Assembly (NCBI RefSeq): GCF_021441885.1 | Contig: NZ_CP090438.1 | Location: 2,666,001 to 2,730,000 of the forward strand | From: Vibrio maritimus | Lineage (GTDB): Bacteria > Pseudomonadota > Gammaproteobacteria > Enterobacterales > Vibrionaceae | DNA: 64,000 nucleotides | Reading direction: 5' to 3' | Part shown: piece after piece, positions 27,526 to 35,706 of the stretch | How positions within the stretch are numbered: position 1 is the first letter of the stretch | How the letters are laid out: each line of letters starts with the position of its first letter | Program-made: the position numbers and the translations under genes | Notes under the pieces: model-generated | The model's input: only the letters and a program-made list of their open reading frames with translations | What the model was told of the DNA's origin: nothing | Databases searched by the model: none

Positions 27526-27560
27526 ATTAATCATACAAATAACAATTAATCATACAAATA
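27526..27560. repeat. Direct repeat upstream of the formate dehydrogenase gene
   Basis: The 16-mer ATTAATCATACAAATA occurs twice with identical sequence and a 3-base gap (period 19, close to two helical turns). It starts about 92 bases before the formate dehydrogenase start codon. It could be a pair of operator half-sites; no known regulator is assigned. Confidence 0.7.
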
Positions 27561-27631
27561 GACCAAAGTCTATGACTTTAAATAGGAACCTATACGGCAA
27601 GTACGACGAGCCATCAGCAAGTAGCTGCATG

Positions 27632-27647
27632 TGTGACTCGTGTCACA
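27632..27647. promoter_or_regulatory. CRP-type binding site
   Basis: TGTGA-CTCGTG-TCACA is an exact match to the CRP consensus TGTGA-N6-TCACA. It lies about 200 bases from the formate dehydrogenase start and 250 from the membrane-protein start, so it could act on either gene. Confidence 0.6.
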
Positions 27648-27895
27648 GTGGTAGAACAAATCTAAATTGAGAAATTTTGGCGCTCTCAGGGGGTCCCCCG
27701 ATTGGGAGATTTACAAATAGGAGCAAAACTGACCTCAGTATAACCACACTCATACAAAGGTCAAATAAACCCACTAAATGTGTGACAATAGAACATCAGA
27801 GTGTCTTTATCGATGGCGTAAAATGGTAAATGGTGCCGCTCCACAATTGATACCTTAGCCCTGTCAGCAAGAACAACTCCAAGAGGAATCAATTT

Positions 27896-28309
27896 ATGAA
27901 AATGCTTAAAGATATCGCTATCAGCTCTGTTATCACGACTATCGTAATGTTGCTACTCAACGCTTCTTGGGATTGGGTTTTCATCGCGAGTTTGGAAGTG
28001 GCGGTACTCGCCTCGGTTGTCCTTGCGAGTATGCTAAAAGGGGCTATCTCACTAGAGAAAGTGATGGCATCGCACTTTCTAACCCATAAAACATTACCAA
28101 AACTGAAACGAGGTGTTTCGTCATACATTATTTTGGTGGGCTCTAAGTTTGTCGCAATGGCTGTTATTGCCCTTCTGTTTGGTCAGCATGTTGCATTTAC
28201 TGGTGCGTTTGGTGGTGTGGTTGCCTTCTTCGCAATTATCTTTGCGGTGCTGGGTGTGGAAGGTGTTATTGGTAAGGTAATGGCACGCCGTGAGGTTGTT
28301 GTAGCTTAA
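27896..28309 (+). CDS. Small inner-membrane protein of unknown function
   Basis: I do not recognise this 137-residue protein. It has four hydrophobic segments (about residues 7-24, 27-46, 77-97 and 100-121) separated by a charged cytoplasmic stretch (HKTLPKLKRG) and ends in a basic MARREVVVA tail. AGAGGAA lies before the ATG. It appears to be a single-gene unit, with a terminator-like hairpin about 120 bases downstream. Confidence 0.75.
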   Translation: MKMLKDIAISSVITTIVMLLLNASWDWVFIASLEVAVLASVVLASMLKGAISLEKVMASHFLTHKTLPKLKRGVSSYIILVGSKFVAMAVIALLFGQHVAFTGAFGGVVAFFAIIFAVLGVEGVIGKVMARREVVVA

Positions 28310-28425
28310 GCTTTTAGCGTCACATCGCCTATTTTTAGTTATCGCCGTGCAGTGGGCTTTTATACAAACCGGACATCTGTACAAACCGGGCACATCGTTT
28401 ACAAGATTACTTTTCGCCAAAACGC

Positions 28426-28455
28426 AAAAAGCCTCGCTGAATAGCGAGGCTTTTC
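28426..28455 (+). terminator. Rho-independent terminator (first copy of a duplicated element)
   Basis: GCCTCGC and GCGAGGC form a stem around TGAATA, with A-runs before and T-runs after, so it can act in both directions. Together with the following bases to 28480 it is nearly identical to 28568-28623. Confidence 0.75.
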
Positions 28456-28456
28456 T

Positions 28457-28530
28457 AAAAGTGGTCGGTGAAGAGGGATTTGATTGGTTCGACACTCGAC
28501 GACTGGGCTTCCAGCCCCCGACCCGCATGC
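28457..28530 (-). pseudogene. Decayed 3' part of a tRNA-Pro
   Basis: The bases TGGTCGGTGAAGAGGGATT (28462-28480) match the 3' end of the intact tRNA-Pro gene 143 bases away exactly. The match then breaks, but CCCCCGACCC and ATGCGC reappear near 28516-28530 in the same order as in the intact gene. No cloverleaf can be formed. It looks like a degenerate tandem copy including the terminator. Confidence 0.6.
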
Positions 28531-28568
28531 GCATTCTTAATATCTCATTTTTTCAGATAGTTAAATGC

Positions 28569-28599
28569 AAAAAACCTCGCTGATTAGCGAGGTTTTTTT
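28569..28599 (-). terminator. Terminator of tRNA-Pro
   Basis: ACCTCGC and GCGAGGT form a stem around TGATTA. The A-run on the plus strand gives a U-run on the minus strand transcript, six bases after the tRNA-Pro end. Confidence 0.8.
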
Positions 28600-28604
28600 G
28601 AAAG

Positions 28605-28681
<77 letters not shown>

Positions 28682-28938
28682 AGATTGCTGAGTGGCTTAT
28701 TGCCCGTCAACGGATGCGTATATTACTGATAATTCTCAGGCGCGCAAGGCTTTTGTGGCATCTTTTTTCCAAAACAGCTCTGTTTGCTCATCAACTAGCC
28801 AGAAGCACGAAAAATGTGACCGTATACACACACTCACATACAGGTTATTAACACTCCGAGTACAATTGATCCAGATCAGTGTTCACTTTTAAACCAACCG
28901 TTAACGTAACCCTGTCATCACTACTTTTTGGAGGAAAC

Positions 28939-29079
28939 ATGGATTTTTGGCTTGATCTCCTATTTGGTAATGCAGTAGGCCTCTCTTCAATGATCGTTAT
29001 CTTTGGAGCGTTTGGTTTAATGCTGTTTTACGGTGCTTTCTTCATTTATAAGGTAATGAATGACAAATCTCCTCACTAG
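28939..29079 (+). CDS. Small DUF3149-like membrane protein
   Basis: A 46-residue protein with one long hydrophobic stretch (LDLLFGNAVGLSSMIVIFGA, then FGLMLFYGAFFIYKVM) and a charged end. It starts MDFWLDLLFGN, like the DUF3149 family of gammaproteobacteria, whose function is not known to me. GGAGG lies four bases before the ATG, and a strong terminator follows at 29121. The frame is open further upstream without a ribosome site. Confidence 0.75.
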   Translation: MDFWLDLLFGNAVGLSSMIVIFGAFGLMLFYGAFFIYKVMNDKSPH

Positions 29080-29120
29080 AATCGCTTAGCTTCTATTTTT
29101 TGAATAGAAAACTGCTATGC

Positions 29121-29155
29121 ACCGGAGTGGATCGCCTGTTCACTCCGGTTTTTTA
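29121..29155 (+). terminator. Rho-independent terminator of the DUF3149-like gene
   Basis: ACCGGAGTG and CACTCCGGT form a nine-pair stem with an 11-base loop, followed by T6. Confidence 0.88.
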
Positions 29156-29220
29156 TTGCTCTCACTTTTTGCTCGACTTCGTATATACTCCAAATAAATT
29201 GGCTTATTCGAGATGCAGTT

Positions 29221-29802
29221 ATGTCTCAAGACGATGATCTAGACCTATTTCAACAAATGATGGGCGATGTAAAGCCTATTCAAAACGACACCGTCGAATT
29301 AAAAAAGTCCCACCAAGTATCTGACTCGCAACTGGCAAAACGTCAGGCTGCGCTGTGGCTCTCTGAACAAGACCCTGAATACCTCTCTATCGATTTCGCC
29401 CCTATGGTGAAACCCGATGACATCATAGAGTTCAAACGTGACGGCGTTCAGGAAGGGGTTTACCGGAAACTTCGACTTGGTAAATATCCTCTACAGGCAA
29501 AACTCGACTTACACCGCCGCACTCTCAAAGAAGCGCGTGATGAGGTCATTAAATTCTTGCAACAATGCATGCGAATGGACATTCGAACTGTCATCATAGT
29601 CCATGGCCGTGGTGAACGTTCTAATCCGCCTGCCTTGATGAAAAGTTACTTGGCTAACTGGCTGACTCAGATTAAGGATGTACAGTGTGTTCACAGTGCT
29701 CAACGCTTCCATGGCGGTAGTGGCGCTGTCTATGTCATGCTTAGAAAGAGCCAAGAGAAGAAGCTTGAAAACCGCGAACGTCATCAAAAACGCATGAGTT
29801 AA
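29221..29802 (+). CDS. smrA: Smr-domain DNA endonuclease SmrA
   Basis: A 193-residue protein with a C-terminal Smr domain: the LDLHRRTLKEARDEV motif near residue 100 and the HGRGERSNP loop near residue 128, with the HGGSGAVYVML end strand. The N-terminal region (DDLDLFQQMMGDVKPI, then IEFKRDGVQEGVYRKLRLGK) matches E. coli SmrA (YdaL) better than SmrB. Smr proteins are nucleases linked to repair or RNA cleavage; the physiological role of SmrA is unclear. It is followed by rluF 71 bases later. Confidence 0.85.
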   Translation: MSQDDDLDLFQQMMGDVKPIQNDTVELKKSHQVSDSQLAKRQAALWLSEQDPEYLSIDFAPMVKPDDIIEFKRDGVQEGVYRKLRLGKYPLQAKLDLHRRTLKEARDEVIKFLQQCMRMDIRTVIIVHGRGERSNPPALMKSYLANWLTQIKDVQCVHSAQRFHGGSGAVYVMLRKSQEKKLENRERHQKRMS

Positions 29803-29873
29803 GTGACTTAACGCCAAGTTGGGTATAAAATACGCGACCTTTAAATCAGACCAACATAGAGTGATTACTTCGC

Positions 29874-30971
29874 ATGTCGAACTCTGCTGACGGAAAACGT
29901 CTCAACAAATACATCAGTGAAACGGGCTTTTGCTCGCGTCGTGAAGCGGATAGGCTCATTGAGCAACAACGCGTGACGATTAACGGCAAGGTGCCAGAAA
30001 TGGGCACTAAGGTTATGCCGAGTGATAATGTTGAGATTGATGGCAAGCCAGTTCGCAGTAAAGAGAAACCAATCTATATCGCTCTGAATAAGCCGACAGG
30101 CATCACGTGTACGACAGAACGTGACGTCCCTGGAAACATCGTTGACTTCGTCGGCCACCACAAGCGTATCTTTCCTATCGGTCGCCTGGACAAGCCATCT
30201 GATGGTCTTATTTTCTTGACCAATGACGGCGATATCGTCAATAAGATCCTGCGCGCTGGTAATAACCACGAGAAAGAGTACGTGGTTCGTGTCGACAAGC
30301 CAATCACCAAGGACTTCATCAAGAAAATGGGCGCGGGTGTCGCTATCTTAGATACGGTTACTCTACCGTGTAAGGTCGAGCAAGAGACCAAGTTCTCATT
30401 TCGTATTACGCTAACGCAGGGGCTTAACCGTCAGATCCGTCGTATGTGTGAAGCTTTGGGTTATGACGTCCTTAAGCTGCGCCGTGTGCGTATCATGAAT
30501 ATCTCAATCGATGGGATCCCGAACGGAAAATGGCGCTACCTCTCTGATGAAGAAGTTGCCGAGATCCTGCGTATGTGTGAAGGCTCCGTCAGCACTGAAG
30601 AAGCCTCTCGTAAAGATGCAAAAGGTCGCCACATCACTAAGGCAACTGATGCAAAACTGCATGATGCGCGCCGCGAGGCCAAACGTGACAAAGAGCGTGA
30701 AGGTAAGCGCGACAAGATGAAGACCTATTCTGGTCATGGCGCGGATGAGTACCGTCGTGGTCCGAGCAAACGTCGCCACTCAGACTCTGAGAATGGCCGT
30801 AACGAAAGCAGTCGTGGTGGCAAGCCTAGTCAGCGTAAGCCAAACCAATCAGGTAATAAGTCTCGCCCTTCAAAGCCAAACAACAAGCGACCAGTGAACC
30901 CTAAAGCGGGACAGTCTGATTCGGGGCAACGTAAGCCGCGTGTCGGTGGAACCCTATCTCTGAAAAAGTAA
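29874..30971 (+). CDS. rluF: 23S rRNA pseudouridine(2604) synthase RluF
   Basis: RluF modifies 23S rRNA (and tRNA-Tyr in E. coli). It has an S4 RNA-binding domain (residues 8-60, RLNKYISETGFCSRREADRL), then the RsuA-type catalytic domain with the GRLDKPSDGL motif (Asp106) and TLTQGLNRQIRRMCEALGY. From about residue 237 a long basic tail follows (many Lys, Arg, Ser, Pro, Gly), with no visible fold. E. coli RluF is about 290 residues; here the protein is 365, the difference being this tail. Confidence 0.9.
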   Translation: MSNSADGKRLNKYISETGFCSRREADRLIEQQRVTINGKVPEMGTKVMPSDNVEIDGKPVRSKEKPIYIALNKPTGITCTTERDVPGNIVDFVGHHKRIFPIGRLDKPSDGLIFLTNDGDIVNKILRAGNNHEKEYVVRVDKPITKDFIKKMGAGVAILDTVTLPCKVEQETKFSFRITLTQGLNRQIRRMCEALGYDVLKLRRVRIMNISIDGIPNGKWRYLSDEEVAEILRMCEGSVSTEEASRKDAKGRHITKATDAKLHDARREAKRDKEREGKRDKMKTYSGHGADEYRRGPSKRRHSDSENGRNESSRGGKPSQRKPNQSGNKSRPSKPNNKRPVNPKAGQSDSGQRKPRVGGTLSLKK

Positions 30972-30989
30972 GCGGCATAATAACCGCTG

Positions 30990-31466
30990 TTAGGCCTCAC
31001 AGAGATTAACAAACTTAGCTCGAGTTAGCGCTGCCAAATCGGATGGTGCTAACTCAATCTCCAATCCCCTTTTGCCCGCACTCACACACATGGTATCGCG
31101 GTCTTGTGCCGTGCTATGAATAAACGTTGGCAGTGCTTTTTTCTGCCCTAGTGGACTAATGCCTCCAAGCACGTACCCTGTCGTCTTCTGAGCAATGTCT
31201 TTGTCTGCCATGTCTGCTTTTTTGCCACCAGCCGCCTTGGCTGCAAGTTTCAGATTCAGTTTTTCTTCAACAGGTATGACGGCAACCGCTAGATTTTTGG
31301 GCTCACCGTTAATGGCGAACAGCAGCGTTTTGAAGACACTTTCTGGATCTTGCCCTAACGCCTCGACCGCTTCCAGTCCATAGCTTTCATGGCGTGGGTC
31401 ATGATCATATTGATGCACGGTGTGGGTGATTTTCTTCTTCTTTGCCAGATTGATTGCTGGTGTCAT
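30990..31466 (-). CDS. ybaK: Cys-tRNA(Pro)/Cys-tRNA(Cys) deacylase YbaK
   Basis: YbaK hydrolyses cysteine mischarged on tRNA-Pro. It has 158 residues with the YbaK/EbsC fold: HDPRHESYGLEAVEALG, then VFKTLLFAINGEPKNLAVAV, LAAKAAGGKKADMADK and TGYVLGGISPLGQKKALPTF. The length is normal. It is convergent with rluF (18 bases between ends) and monocistronic. Confidence 0.92.
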   Translation of the reverse strand: MTPAINLAKKKKITHTVHQYDHDPRHESYGLEAVEALGQDPESVFKTLLFAINGEPKNLAVAVIPVEEKLNLKLAAKAAGGKKADMADKDIAQKTTGYVLGGISPLGQKKALPTFIHSTAQDRDTMCVSAGKRGLEIELAPSDLAALTRAKFVNLCEA

Positions 31467-31512
31467 TGCCTACTCCAAAATGCACGACGTGGCGAGTCTA
31501 TGCTTACTCGCA

Positions 31513-31541
31513 AAACAAAAAAACGGTGCCAATTGGCACCG
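31513..31541 (-). terminator. Terminator of nutA
   Basis: CGGTGCC-AATT-GGCACCG is a perfect 18-base palindrome. The A-rich stretch on its left gives a U-run in the minus-strand transcript from nutA. Confidence 0.8.
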
Positions 31542-31572
31542 CTCTATTTATTGAATAAAAACCCGTTAATGT

Positions 31573-33237
31573 CTAGTTCTTATAGACAATTTCGCCTTTA
31601 GGCTGGTACTTATTCACATCGATCGGGCTATTTGCTTCTAGGTAGTCTTTCAATACTTCAGCATCGACGAAGCCCGTGTTTACGTGGCCAGGGTGACCTG
31701 TTAGTTTCGGATAGCCGTCACCACCCGCTGCGTTAAAGCTCGGTACCGTGAAGCGGTAAGTGGCTTTGGGGTCAAGAGCTTTGCCGTTGATAACCACGTC
31801 AGATACTTGGTCCTTATCGACAGTCATTGAAATACCGGCGAACTGCGCATAGGCACCAGAATCAACAGGTTTGGTTGCGACAACATTGAGATAATCAAGA
31901 ACTTCTGCACCTGTCATGTCAGTGTAAGTAATGATGTTGCCAAATGGCTGAACAATCAGCACATCTTTGTACGTCACATCGCCTTCTGCGATTGAGTCAC
32001 GTACACCGCCTGAGTTCATCACCGCAAAATCGGCTTTAGCACGCTCCATGTGAGCAGTACCAATTAGACGACCTAGATTGGTTTGGCTAAAGCGAACCAC
32101 ATTACGGTCGCCTTCCAGCTTGCCATTGGTTTCACCAATCTTAGCACCGAGTTGCTCCTGACCTTTCTCTTGGAACGGAGTCAAGAAGGCCAGCAGTTCT
32201 GCATCTTGCTTGATCTCATCTTCAACAAGAACACGCTGTTTCTTACCGTCAACTTTTACTTTCTTCTTCAGGTTCACTGGAATAAGGTCATAGCTCACCA
32301 TATTCAGCTCGCCATTTTTGAACTCATAGTCGGCACGACCGACATATTTGCCCCACTCGTACGCTTGAACAATCCAAGTACCATTTTGGATATCTGGTTT
32401 ACACTCGTCGCTTGGCTTGAAGTTCTTCTTCACGACGTTTGGACCTTCCATACATACAGGCTCTTGAGAGTGACCACCAACGATCATATCGAGGTCGCCT
32501 TCGTTCAAGTAGCGAGCAAGCGCAACGTCACCCGGTGCGTTCACACCACGCTGACCGTTCTCGTAGTGACCCATGTGAGTTACCGCGAAAATAAGATCGG
32601 GTTTTTCTGTTTCTTTAAGCTCGGCAATCAGTTTTTTAGCTTCTACTTTCGGGTCGCGGAACTCAATACCACCGATGTACTCAGGGTTGCCGATTTTTGC
32701 CGTGTCTTCAGTCGTTAGACCGATAACCGCAATCTTAATGCCTTGCTTATCAAACATGTGGTAAGCATCGAACAAACGCTCACCGGTTTTCTTGTCATAG
32801 ATATTGGCAGACAGCATTGGGAAGTTTGCCCACTCTTTCTGCTTAAACAGGACTTCCAGCGGGTTATCGAACTCATGGTTACCCAATGCCATTGCATCGT
32901 AACCAATCATGCTCATGCCTTTAAAGTCCGGTTCTGCATCCTGAAGGTCAGACTCAGGAACACCCGTATTGATATCACCACCTGACAGCAGTAATACACT
33001 GCCACCTTCCGCTTCTACATCAGCACGAATCTGGTCAATCAGCGTTTTACGCGCTGCCATACCATACTCGCCGTATTTGTTTTGCCAGAAGCGACCGTGA
33101 TGGTCATTGGTATGAAGAATCGTTAGCTTATAAGTCTCATCAGCATTCCATTCTTGCTCTGGTTGAGTTGCGCATCCTGCTAATGACGCGATGATAGCCG
33201 CGCTTAGCACGGACTTAAACATAAGGCTTTTTTTCAT
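31573..33237 (-). CDS. nutA: 5'-nucleotidase lipoprotein NutA (UshA family)
   Basis: This enzyme hydrolyses extracellular nucleotides at the cell surface so that nucleosides can be used; in Vibrio it is the chloride-dependent NutA. It has 554 residues. The signal sequence ends LAGC, with Cys22 as lipid anchor. The metallophosphatase domain follows (TILHTNDHHGRFW, GGDINTGVPESDL, ALGNHEFDNP, THMGHYENG, GGHSQEP), then the 5'-nucleotidase C-terminal domain (AVMNSGGVRDSIAEGDVTYK, PSFNAAGGDGYPKL). The open frame reaches 33378, but the Met at 33237 begins the signal peptide and has AAAGGT just upstream. Confidence 0.92.
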   Translation of the reverse strand: MKKSLMFKSVLSAAIIASLAGCATQPEQEWNADETYKLTILHTNDHHGRFWQNKYGEYGMAARKTLIDQIRADVEAEGGSVLLLSGGDINTGVPESDLQDAEPDFKGMSMIGYDAMALGNHEFDNPLEVLFKQKEWANFPMLSANIYDKKTGERLFDAYHMFDKQGIKIAVIGLTTEDTAKIGNPEYIGGIEFRDPKVEAKKLIAELKETEKPDLIFAVTHMGHYENGQRGVNAPGDVALARYLNEGDLDMIVGGHSQEPVCMEGPNVVKKNFKPSDECKPDIQNGTWIVQAYEWGKYVGRADYEFKNGELNMVSYDLIPVNLKKKVKVDGKKQRVLVEDEIKQDAELLAFLTPFQEKGQEQLGAKIGETNGKLEGDRNVVRFSQTNLGRLIGTAHMERAKADFAVMNSGGVRDSIAEGDVTYKDVLIVQPFGNIITYTDMTGAEVLDYLNVVATKPVDSGAYAQFAGISMTVDKDQVSDVVINGKALDPKATYRFTVPSFNAAGGDGYPKLTGHPGHVNTGFVDAEVLKDYLEANSPIDVNKYQPKGEIVYKN

Positions 33238-33394
33238 TGTCATACCTTTAATTTTTTGGGAACCACTGCCTTGAGCATATTGGGTTTGCTCATATTTTGC
33301 CGATCTGTTGTGTTGTAAGACTAAGAAAAACATCGACAAAATTTGCGTTAGTTTAAAGTAAGCGTTTAAACATAACATTACGATTTCACTTTTA

Positions 33395-33410
33395 TGTAAT
33401 CTATATCACA
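33395..33410. promoter_or_regulatory. CRP-like site upstream of nutA
   Basis: TGTAA-TCTATA-TCACA differs from the CRP consensus TGTGA-N6-TCACA at one position. It is about 160 bases upstream of the nutA start. Catabolite control of a nucleotide scavenging enzyme would make sense, but this is inferred. Confidence 0.45.
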
Positions 33411-33560
33411 AGTTGATATACATCAGCTGGCATTATTATCAGTAATGTAATTAAGCGCTATGAAACTGTAATAGATAGCAGAGGAATAGTGGTAGGTATT
33501 CAGTGGCTGGAGGGTGTTTTTTCTGCGAAGAAACGATTGCTCAACACAAATAGTGAACAT

Positions 33561-33591
33561 AAAAAAGCCAGCTAAATTCAAGCTGGCTTTT
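33561..33591 (-). terminator. Terminator of kdsA
   Basis: AAAAAAGCCAGCT and AGCTGGCTTTT surround the loop AAATTCA. The A-run gives a U-run in the minus-strand transcript, 20 bases after the kdsA stop. Confidence 0.85.
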
Positions 33592-33610
33592 GACTAGGTA
33601 ACGTTAGAAC

Positions 33611-34462
33611 CTATTTAATATCGATGTGCTCAAAGCCTTTAATCAGGTCATCGAGTGCCTTCATCTGCGCTAGGAATGGTTCTAGTTTATCCAATGGTAA
33701 TGCAGAAGGGCCGTCACATAGTGCTTTATCTGGATTTGGGTGAGCCTCAATAAACAGACCTGCAATGCCAGTCGCCAAACCCGCTTTAGCAAGTTCTACA
33801 GTCTGCTCACGGCGACCGCCAGAAGCCGCACCAGAAGGATCACGCATCTGAAGCGAGTGAGTCACATCAAAGATGATTGGGCTGCCATTTGATGCTTTTT
33901 TCATTACACCGAAACCAAGCATATCAACGACTAGGTTATCGTAGCCATGGCATGAGCCACGCTCACAAAGAATAATGTTGTCGTTACCACATTCTGCAAA
34001 CTTATCAACGATGTTGCCAACTTGACCTGGGCTCATGAACTGAGGCTTCTTAACGTTAATAACCGCACCCGTTTTTGCCATCGCTTCAACAAGATCAGTC
34101 TGACGAGCTAGGAACGCTGGTAGCTGAATAACATCAACTACATCCGCCACTGGCTGTGCTTGCGCTTCGGTATGAACATCAGTAATGATTTTCACGCCAA
34201 ACGTATCTTTTAGCTCTTGGAAGATTTTCATACCTTCTTCCAAGCCTGGGCCTCGGTAAGAATGAACTGAGCTACGGTTCGCCTTATCGAAAGACGCTTT
34301 GAAAACGTAAGGAATGCCAAGTTTCTCAGTAACCTTCACATAGTGCTCACAGATCTGCATCGCAAGATCGCGTGATTCCAATACGTTCATACCCGCGAAC
34401 AGCGTAAAAGGCTTGTCGTTCGCGACTGGGATATCACCCACGTGTACAGTTTTCATTTCCAT
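33611..34462 (-). CDS. kdsA: 3-deoxy-D-manno-octulosonate 8-phosphate synthase
   Basis: KdsA condenses phosphoenolpyruvate with arabinose 5-phosphate to make KDO 8-phosphate for lipopolysaccharide. It has 283 residues with the family stretches FKASFDKANRSSVHSYRGPG, LPAFLARQTDLVEAMAKTGA, VINVKKPQFMSPGQVGN and FDVTHSLQMRDP. It is the last gene of the hemA-prfA-prmC-sirB2-sirB1-kdsA run, an order also known in enterics, and is followed by its terminator. Confidence 0.97.
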   Translation of the reverse strand: MEMKTVHVGDIPVANDKPFTLFAGMNVLESRDLAMQICEHYVKVTEKLGIPYVFKASFDKANRSSVHSYRGPGLEEGMKIFQELKDTFGVKIITDVHTEAQAQPVADVVDVIQLPAFLARQTDLVEAMAKTGAVINVKKPQFMSPGQVGNIVDKFAECGNDNIILCERGSCHGYDNLVVDMLGFGVMKKASNGSPIIFDVTHSLQMRDPSGAASGGRREQTVELAKAGLATGIAGLFIEAHPNPDKALCDGPSALPLDKLEPFLAQMKALDDLIKGFEHIDIK

Positions 34463-34479
34463 GTTGTTATTCTCTGAGT

Positions 34480-35289
34480 TTAGTGAAGAGTCACAGGGGT
34501 GCGGCTGATAGCTGACACCTGCGTTTTCAATAATTCGATAGCTGGGTCATCGGGACATTGATCGATGAAGTACTGAAAATCGCTCGCCGCTATTTGATGG
34601 CAATCCAGCTGTTGGTAAATATAGCCACGATCGCGGATTTCATAAGGATCGTCTGGAACAAAGGTTAATGCAAGATCAGTACAACGCAGCGCGAGCGTAT
34701 ACTTTTCTTCACGCAATAGCGCGCTCTTAAGCAGCGCCAACCAGCGACCAATTACCGTTGGGTTATCGACCGTTTCTAGGTGTTTAGCCTCTAGCTTTGC
34801 CAAAGGACCTTCATGGCCAATTAGCCAAGCTTGCAGGCGCTTTTTACTGACGTATTCACCATCATAAGGATTGATGTATACCGGCGCTTCATTTGGCCAA
34901 CAAACCTTGACTAAAAATTGCGTTGGGAACGTCACCGCTTCCAGCGGCAAGCCAAGCTTGTGACCAAGGTAGAGCAAGATAGAACCTAGGCTAACAGGTA
35001 CACCCTTTCGACGCTCAAGCACCTTATCAATGAAGGCGTTATCCGACGAGAAGTACTCGTCGTGGTCACCTTTAAATTGCCATTCGGTGTAAAACAATCT
35101 TAGTAGCGAGTCGAGTCGCTGCTTATCATTTCTTTCATGGAACAGCTGTTGCTCAGCTTCTTCTGCAAGCCTAGCCAATTCTAGTTCGGCCCAATGCTGA
35201 TCCGTTTCTGGATCCACTGCTTTGTTTAAGATCAGTGCACCTTCTGCTAACTCAATCGCATCAAAATCTTCATCAAACAGTTCAATCAT
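34480..35289 (-). CDS. sirB1: SirB1 family protein (transglutaminase-like plus TPR)
   Basis: A 269-residue soluble protein. The N-terminal part is the transglutaminase-like SirB1 domain (LLRLFYTEWQFKGDHDEYFS, RRKGVPVSLGSILLYLGHKL, YINPYDGEYVSKKRL) and the C-terminal part has a TPR-like repeat (ALRCTDLALTFVPDDPYEIR, then DRGYIYQQLDCHQIAASDF). The biochemical role is not established. It lies 3 bases after sirB2 and 17 before kdsA. Confidence 0.88.
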   Translation of the reverse strand: MIELFDEDFDAIELAEGALILNKAVDPETDQHWAELELARLAEEAEQQLFHERNDKQRLDSLLRLFYTEWQFKGDHDEYFSSDNAFIDKVLERRKGVPVSLGSILLYLGHKLGLPLEAVTFPTQFLVKVCWPNEAPVYINPYDGEYVSKKRLQAWLIGHEGPLAKLEAKHLETVDNPTVIGRWLALLKSALLREEKYTLALRCTDLALTFVPDDPYEIRDRGYIYQQLDCHQIAASDFQYFIDQCPDDPAIELLKTQVSAISRTPVTLH

Positions 35290-35292
35290 GGT

Positions 35293-35676
35293 TTACCCCA
35301 TAAGGAATGGCGTTTTCAGCATGGCAATCTTCGCAGCCATCATCAGCCATCCCAGCGCGCCAAAGAAGGCACACGTTCTTAATAATTTGTTCTTTGCTAG
35401 CTTTATAGTGAAAAAGGCCAAGGCAAAGTAAGCCAGTATGCAGGTCACCTTTTCCGTCATCCACGGTGCTGCATCCGTGAAAGGAACAAACCCTGTGTAT
35501 GCAATCAAGCCAAAGCCTGACAACAACAAAAGAGAGTCATTAATGTGTGGGAAACGCTTTAGAAATGGCAGGTTCACTTTTGGTGAATTTGCCATGAGCA
35601 ACCCGTATCGCACAGTTAACAAGGCGACAGAAATCGCTATCGTCAAAAGGTGAAAATGCTTTAATCCTTCATACAT
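35293..35676 (-). CDS. sirB2: SirB2 family inner-membrane protein
   Basis: A 127-residue membrane protein with four hydrophobic segments, matching SirB2: HFHLLTIAISVALLTVRYGL, FPHINDSLLLLSGFGLIAYT, VTCILAYFALAFFTIKLAKN and FFGALGWLMMAAKIAMLK. The function is unknown. It sits between prmC (30 bases) and sirB1 (3 bases). Confidence 0.88.
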   Translation of the reverse strand: MYEGLKHFHLLTIAISVALLTVRYGLLMANSPKVNLPFLKRFPHINDSLLLLSGFGLIAYTGFVPFTDAAPWMTEKVTCILAYFALAFFTIKLAKNKLLRTCAFFGALGWLMMAAKIAMLKTPFLMG

Positions 35677-35706
35677 GTTGGCGTCTCTCTTACTTTCTTT
35701 TCGTTA

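Larger units (their letters stand above)
27435..27895. promoter_or_regulatory. 461-base control region between the formate dehydrogenase and a membrane-protein gene
   Basis: No gene was found here. The region holds a 16-base direct repeat (27526-27541 and 27545-27560, period 19), an inverted repeat AAAGTC-TAT-GACTTT (27565-27579), a perfect CRP-type palindrome (27632-27647) and an 11-base palindrome GGGGGTCCCCC (27689-27699). The two flanking genes diverge from it, so it must contain both promoters. Confidence 0.6.
33238..33610. promoter_or_regulatory. Control region upstream of nutA
   Basis: This 373-base gap holds the nutA ribosome site, the CRP-like site at 33395-33410 and the kdsA terminator at 33561-33591. 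No further gene was seen; the rest is AT-rich without recognised motifs. Confidence 0.5.

Noticed and set aside
27689..27699. GGGGGTCCCCC as a transcription terminator
   Set aside because: A one-base centre cannot form an RNA loop and no U-run follows; kept only as a possible binding site.
28363..28391. TACAAACCGG repeated twice as a regulatory repeat
   Set aside because: Short, in the 3' region of a gene, without other support.
32083..32718. A 211-residue plus-strand open frame opposite nutA
   Set aside because: The opposite strand encodes clear metallophosphatase motifs; no ribosome site or family pattern on this strand.
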